Shown piece by piece: positions 40,832 to 44,291 of a DNA stretch of 44,291 nucleotides; within the stretch, counting starts at the first letter, position 1, and every line of letters begins with the position of its first letter. The translations under genes and the position numbers were made by a program. A model generated the notes under the pieces. It did no database searches. It was not told the DNA's origin and worked only from the letters and a program-made list of their open reading frames with translations. Location of the stretch: NCBI GenBank assembly GCA_041920275.1, contig JAYRSE010000036.1, positions 1 to 44,291 on the forward strand. The letters are read 5' to 3'. This stretch comes from UBA12088 sp041920275 (GTDB taxonomy: Bacteria; Patescibacteriota; Minisyncoccia; Phycocordibacterales; UBA12088).

Positions 40832-42190
40832 CTACTTTCCCTCTTCGGTCTCAGAGGAAGAAGGTGCCGTATCGGCCTTACCCTCATCCGCCTCCTCGGT
40901 CGCTTCTGCCTCACTCACACCTTCCTCGACAACTTCGTCCACCTGTTCATCGACAAGTGCCTCCACTTCATCAATCGGGGTTACATCCTCATCGGACTCA
41001 TCCGCAAAAGTCACTTCACCCTTGTTGTCACTCTCCACCATACTCTCCCCTGCGGTCGAATGGATATCGATCCGCCAGCCGGTAAGTTTTGCGGCGAGAC
41101 GCACGTTCTGTCCTCCACGACCGATCGCAAGCGATTGTTGGTCCTCAGCAACCTCGACGACCGCACGACGCGCTTCCTCATCGATCACCACATCGAGCAC
41201 CTTGGCCGGTGAAAGCGCATCCTCAACAAAATGCGCGGCTTCGGGCGACCACTCGATGATGTCGATCTTTTCGCCACCGAGCTCGCTCATTACGGTAGAC
41301 ACGCGCACACCACGCTGTCCCACAAGGGCACCGACCGGATCGATATGCTGATCGATCGCTCGGACGGCAACCTTCGAGCGACTTCCCGGCTCTCGCGCGA
41401 TCGCCTTGATCTCGATCGCTCCGCTTCCGAGCTCCGGGGTCTCCTGCTCAAAGAGCTTCATAAGAAATCGCGGATGACTTCGCGACACCCGAAGCATGAT
41501 CCCCTTCGGACCTTCTTCGACCGAGTAGAGGTATGCGCGAACGCGTTCACCCTGGCGAAATCGTTCTCCCGGGATCTGCTCCTCGTACGGCATGATCGCT
41601 TGCGCACGACCAAGGTCGAGCCAGATCGCACCGCGATCGACTCGCTGTACCGTTCCGGACACGATCTCCCCTTCATGACCCTCGTACTCGCCGAGTATGG
41701 AGACCTTTTCCGCTTCACGGATCTTCTGGATGATCGCCTGCTTCGCGGTCTGCGCCGCGATGCGCCCAAAATCCTCACGCGGCTCGAGCGGAAAGACCAG
41801 CTCGTCATCGACCGCCGCATCCTTCTTGATGCGACGTGCATCGGCAAGCAGTATGTGCTTTTCCGGGTCGAAGCGCGCGCGTTCATCCCCCTCTTCGGTG
41901 GGAGCTGCCGGGTCACGCTCCATGTCCGCATGATCCGCATCCTCCTCCCCCTCCGTCTCGACCGGAAACCAGACCCGTGTCTCATCCACCACGAACTTGA
42001 CCTGGAAGAACTCGGTCTCCCCGGTCGAAATATCAAAACGCGCACGCACCACTTGACCCCGCTTGCCGTACTCTTTCTTGTACGCCGTTGCAAGGGCGGT
42101 ACCGATCGCCTCTATCACACTCGCACGCGGAATACCTCGCTCTTCCTCAAGCTCGGCCAAGACCGAGTTGATCACCTTTAGATCGAACAT
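40832..42190 (-). CDS. nusA: Transcription termination/antitermination factor NusA
   Basis: About 452 residues from MFDLKVINSVLAELEEERG. NusA binds RNA polymerase and modulates pausing and termination. Order of domains: N-terminal polymerase-binding domain, S1 (GEYEGHEGEIVSGTVQRVDRG), KH1 (VGQRGVRVSTVMSELGGEKID) and KH2 (IGRGGQNVRLAAKLTGWRID). Two oddities are a strongly acidic insertion within the N-terminal domain (EGEEDADHADMERD) and a C-terminal acidic tail of about 65 residues rich in Glu and Asp. The start is chosen over 42304 by homology. The leader of about 150 bases comes from the promoter at 42344. rimP, the usual upstream partner, is absent. Confidence 0.95.
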   Translation of the reverse strand: MFDLKVINSVLAELEEERGIPRASVIEAIGTALATAYKKEYGKRGQVVRARFDISTGETEFFQVKFVVDETRVWFPVETEGEEDADHADMERDPAAPTEEGDERARFDPEKHILLADARRIKKDAAVDDELVFPLEPREDFGRIAAQTAKQAIIQKIREAEKVSILGEYEGHEGEIVSGTVQRVDRGAIWLDLGRAQAIMPYEEQIPGERFRQGERVRAYLYSVEEGPKGIMLRVSRSHPRFLMKLFEQETPELGSGAIEIKAIAREPGSRSKVAVRAIDQHIDPVGALVGQRGVRVSTVMSELGGEKIDIIEWSPEAAHFVEDALSPAKVLDVVIDEEARRAVVEVAEDQQSLAIGRGGQNVRLAAKLTGWRIDIHSTAGESMVESDNKGEVTFADESDEDVTPIDEVEALVDEQVDEVVEEGVSEAEATEEADEGKADTAPSSSETEEGK

Positions 42191-42340
42191 ACGTCTGCAC
42201 TTACTTTGTAATATGAGACCCGCACCCCTTGGTGAAATCCTCCCAAATGCGCACGTCCCACGGATTGATAATCGCTTGACCGAAAGATAACTCCATTCTA
42301 ACACGACAACGCCCCCGCTCGGGGGACGTTTCAGGATACC
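42191..42340 (-). promoter_or_regulatory. Long nusA leader with promoter-proximal hairpin
   Basis: Transcription from 42344 gives a leader of about 150 bases. Near its 5' end the minus strand forms AACGTCCCCC, GAGC, GGGGGCGTT, a near-perfect stem (about 42308-42330) that resembles an attenuator but lacks a full T-tract. The rest is not recognised as a known riboswitch or as coding. Confidence 0.5.
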
Positions 42341-42343
42341 TAC

Positions 42344-42371
42344 AGTATAGCATGCTGTTCGAAACAGTCAA
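42344..42371 (-). promoter_or_regulatory. Sigma-70-type extended promoter of nusA
   Basis: Minus strand -35 TTGACT (42366-42371), 16-base spacer ending TGC, -10 TATACT (42344-42349). This is the most complete promoter in the window and confirms the TGCTATACT nonamer as a genuine -10 element. Confidence 0.78.
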
Positions 42372-42443
42372 GAAGCGACCGACCTACAACAATGACGTGG
42401 GTTATGGTATGGTTGCCCGCGGAGTGGTACATGTCGAAAAGCG

Positions 42444-42461
42444 GTTCTCTGACGGGAGAAC
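42444..42461 (+). promoter_or_regulatory. Hairpin that sequesters the ribosome-binding site of the 42465 gene
   Basis: GTTCTC (42444-42449) pairs with GAGAAC (42456-42461); the GGGAG Shine-Dalgarno (42454-42458) is half inside the stem, six bases before the ATG. Translation could be regulated by melting of this stem. Confidence 0.45.
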
Positions 42462-42464
42462 GCA

Positions 42465-42686
42465 ATGACAACATATTCGAGGGACGCAATAGTCCGAATC
42501 GCAAGAGAATTTGAAATAGATCCGAACCCCCATATCCTTGGAAGGAAGGATGTTCACTACAATATTTTGTGTAACTTCTTAAAATCCAAATATGGAAATA
42601 ATGGCGAGCAAATAAGATCGTTCATGCAACGCTTGAAAGCATCACGGCATGGGCGAAAGGGAAAAAATGGTCAAGGTGACCAATAA
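42465..42686 (+). CDS. Small basic protein of unknown function (AT-rich orphan)
   Basis: 73 residues, beginning MTTYSRDAIVRIAREFEID and ending in a very basic KASRHGRKGKNGQGDQ. The middle (VHYNILCNFLKSKYGNNGEQI) is predicted helical. I do not recognise a family. Base composition is visibly more AT-rich than both neighbours and it has a canonical Shine-Dalgarno (GGGAG, six bases before the ATG), unlike almost every other gene here. It is followed by a perfect terminator. These signs suggest acquisition from outside, for example from a phage or plasmid; the basic tail would suit nucleic acid binding. Confidence 0.6.
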   Translation: MTTYSRDAIVRIAREFEIDPNPHILGRKDVHYNILCNFLKSKYGNNGEQIRSFMQRLKASRHGRKGKNGQGDQ

Positions 42687-42751
42687 GACAATTCGAGAGC
42701 ATTTTCTACAGTATTAAATTAATTCAGAACCGCTTCCGAAACAACCTCTCC

Positions 42752-42775
42752 AGCCGGCTTCATGCCGGCTTTTTT
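42752..42775 (+). terminator. Intrinsic terminator of the 42465 gene
   Basis: AGCCGGC (42752-42758), loop TTCAT, GCCGGCT (42764-42770), then a run of T. It is a textbook rho-independent terminator 66 bases after the stop. Confidence 0.92.
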
Positions 42776-42861
42776 CGTACTGTGGATTATGGACCCGCTC
42801 ATGATCCCCACTTGTCCACAATCACCCCCCCTCGCCACCCGATCGGTGTCTGAAAAAATGG

Positions 42862-42872
42862 TACCATATACA
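42862..42872 (+). promoter_or_regulatory. Candidate -10 region of the surface-protein gene
   Basis: TACCAT preceded by TGG (42862-42867) overlaps TATACA (42867-42872), 14 to 19 bases before the ATG at 42887. No ribosome-binding site is seen. Confidence 0.35.
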
Positions 42873-42886
42873 AACACCTACACCGT

Positions 42887-43471
42887 ATGTCCCGCCCACG
42901 CATCCTCACCCTCGTCCTGCGCACCGTCTTCCTGTGCGCCTGCCTCTTCCTCTCCGCGCACATCGGGGTGTCGGTCGCTTCGGGCAATGCGGCGCTCGAC
43001 ATCGACCAGTTGGGTGCGGGCGACCTGTTGGACATCATGCGCTCCGGTGTGAGCAAGTTCTACATCACGAACGATGGCAAGGTGGGTATCGCCACCACCA
43101 CTCCCGCGTACGATCTCTCCGTCGCGGGCGACATCAACTTCACCGGTTCGTTGCTGCAGAACGGCTCTCCCCTTGCGGGCAGCAAGTGGACGACCGCAGG
43201 CAGTGACATCTACTACACCACGGGGAATGTGGGAGTGGGTACCACCTCCCCGTACAGCAAGCTCTCGGTCGCGGGCCAAGTGGTCGCACAGAACTACATT
43301 TCGACCTCGACGACCGCGACCAGCACGTTCGCCGGCCCGGTACTCCTTCGTGGCTCCTCCACTCCCGCCGGCTATGGCACCACCTCCACAAACGCGCTTC
43401 TCGAAGTGTATGGTGGCAGTATCGAAGCGAAATGCACCGGTGAATCCACGCCAAAAAGGGCAGTTTTATGA
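42887..43471 (+). CDS. Secreted repeat surface protein, N-terminal part before a frameshift
   Basis: 194 residues in this frame. A signal peptide (about 1-32, LVLRTVFLCACLFLSAHIGV) leads to repeats of the 'VGIGTTTPxYxLSVAG' type found in large CPR surface proteins and tail-fibre-like adhesins: GKVGIATTTPAYDLSVAG and GNVGVGTTSPYSKLSVAG, then LEVYGG. The frame stops at 43471 directly where a new frame begins LVIVD repeats. The run CCAAAAAGGGC at 43451-43461 has five A residues; with one fewer the protein would continue in frame as PKGQFYDGGIAYG. A sequencing error, real mutation or slippage-based switching are all possible. Confidence 0.78.
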   Translation: MSRPRILTLVLRTVFLCACLFLSAHIGVSVASGNAALDIDQLGAGDLLDIMRSGVSKFYITNDGKVGIATTTPAYDLSVAGDINFTGSLLQNGSPLAGSKWTTAGSDIYYTTGNVGVGTTSPYSKLSVAGQVVAQNYISTSTTATSTFAGPVLLRGSSTPAGYGTTSTNALLEVYGGSIEAKCTGESTPKRAVL

Positions 43472-44291
43472 TGGTGGGATTGCGTACGGCGTCACCGTCT
43501 CGGGTCGGTATGCGTATGTGGCGGACTGGGGCGACGGCCTCGAGATCATCGACATCAGCAACCCCGCAAACCCCGTACAGGTCGGGCAGTTTTATGACGG
43601 TGGGAATGCGTACGGCGTCACCGTCTCGGGTCGGTACGCGTATGTGGCGGACTGGGGCGACGGCCTCGAGATCATCGACATCAGCAACCCCGCAAACCCC
43701 GTACAGGTCGGGCAGTTTTATGACGGTGGGTTTGCGTCCGGCGTCACCGTCTCCGGCCGGTACGCGTACGTGGCGGACAATACCGCCGGCCTCCAGATCA
43801 TCGACATCTCGAACCCCGCCTCCCCTACGTTTGTCGGCACCTACGACACGAGCGGCCTTGCCTACGGTGTCGCCGTCTCCGGCCGCTACGCGTACGTAGC
43901 GGACTATAGCTCCGGCCTCCAGGTCATCGACATCAACGGCTCCGAGTTCTCCTCCGTCCTTGCCGGCACCCTCGAAGCGACCACCCTCCACGCCTCCCAA
44001 GACCTCACGGTCGGCAACACCGCGAACATCCTCGGGGGTGCGAACATCGGTGAGAACGCGCTCGTAGGTGGTGCGCTCACGGTCACCGGCACCGCAAGCT
44101 CCACACTCCTTAGCGGCAGCCACACCGCACTTTCGGTACTCTCCGGAAGGGTCGGCATCGGCACCACCTCCCCGTGGCGAAAATTCTCGGTCACCGGCAC
44201 GGTCGCATTCGACGGACTTGCCGCCGCCGCTTCCGGAAACCTGGTCGTCTGCATCAGATCCTCCACCAAACAGCTCTACCTGGGTAACGCC
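43410..44291 (+). CDS. LVIVD-repeat surface protein, continuation after the frameshift (runs off the window)
   Basis: The second frame is open to the right edge. It carries four LVIVD-like repeats of 42 residues (GQFYDGG, GVTVSGRYAYVADWGDGLEI, IDISNPANPV), a beta-propeller-forming unit. After them come LAGTLEATTLHASQDLTVGN, VTGTASSTLLSG and another VGIGTTSPWRKFSVTG repeat, the same type as in the upstream part, so both frames belong to one original protein. The listed start is the first in-frame ATG (43410) and is only nominal. The protein is probably exported and cell-surface bound. Confidence 0.72.
   Translation, partial: MVAVSKRNAPVNPRQKGQFYDGGIAYGVTVSGRYAYVADWGDGLEIIDISNPANPVQVGQFYDGGNAYGVTVSGRYAYVADWGDGLEIIDISNPANPVQVGQFYDGGFASGVTVSGRYAYVADNTAGLQIIDISNPASPTFVGTYDTSGLAYGVAVSGRYAYVADYSSGLQVIDINGSEFSSVLAGTLEATTLHASQDLTVGNTANILGGANIGENALVGGALTVTGTASSTLLSGSHTALSVLSGRVGIGTTSPWRKFSVTGTVAFDGLAAAASGNLVVCIRSSTKQLYLGNA
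43461..43964 (+). repeat. 126-bp tandem repeats (about four copies) encoding LVIVD units
   Basis: Copies start at 43461, 43587, 43713 and 43839, an exact 126-bp period. The first two are almost identical in DNA; the third and fourth diverge more. Recent duplication is indicated for the first pair. Confidence 0.9.

Noticed and set aside
43140..44123. A 327-codon minus-strand ORF with a repeated sequence
   Set aside because: The repetitiveness is simply the antisense of the 126-bp LVIVD repeats; signal peptide and family motifs are on the plus strand.
1..44291. CRISPR arrays or prophage
   Set aside because: No regularly spaced direct repeats with unique spacers and no phage structural genes were seen. 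The 126-bp and 9-bp repeats are coding tandem repeats.

Overview
The window looks like part of a Patescibacteria (Candidate Phyla Radiation) chromosome, probably of the Parcubacteria type. This is inferred from gene content, not from a marker-gene tree. The indicators are: a HerA/VirB4-like DUF87 ATPase with a very long proline-rich tail; lamin-tail-domain and LVIVD surface proteins with 'VGIGTTTP'-type repeats; a large glycosyltransferase block; a trigger factor without its isomerase domain; and almost no Shine-Dalgarno sequences. TGA is used as a normal stop (for example in ATGA gene overlaps), so the glycine-recoding CPR lineages are excluded.

Layout. (1) 1-80 is the 5' end of an IS30-family transposase gene running off the left edge. 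(2) 191-22127 is a surface-glycan island, nearly all on the minus strand: seven GT4 glycosyltransferases, two GT2 polyprenyl-phosphate sugar transferases each next to a GtrA flippase-like gene, two polytopic GT-C-like proteins, two SDR sugar epimerases, a short UDP-sugar dehydrogenase-like protein, two SAM methyltransferases, a glutamine-dependent asparagine synthetase and YvcK. A frameshifted AbiEii-like toxin remnant lies at 16341-16740. (3) 22152-31282 holds a lamin-tail/PKD surface protein, the DUF87 ATPase, a divergent GH13 hydrolase, a membrane-anchored unknown protein and a fused ADP-forming acyl-CoA synthetase. (4) 31412-34114 holds a small redox set (FAD oxidoreductase, three-cysteine ferredoxin, NifU C-domain) and a HEPN/MNT toxin-antitoxin pair. 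(5) 34385-42190 is the informational core: fusA, rpsG, rpsL, tig, two unknown envelope proteins, ppa and nusA. (6) 42465-44291 has an AT-rich orphan gene and a repeat-rich LVIVD surface protein interrupted by a +1 frameshift, which runs off the right edge.

How the parts fit. The sugar-nucleotide enzymes (SDRs, dehydrogenase-like protein) would feed the glycosyltransferases. GtrA plus GT2 pairs would supply lipid-linked sugars to the GT-C enzymes outside the membrane. The lamin-tail and LVIVD proteins are plausible surface partners. Acyl-CoA synthetase (ATP), pyrophosphatase and the redox set are the only visible central-metabolism elements. A recurring promoter layout, with a -10 hexamer ending 6-9 nt before the start codon, suggests that many genes here are transcribed as leaderless mRNAs. 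The two genes that do carry a clear Shine-Dalgarno sequence (the transposase and the AT-rich orphan) look foreign.
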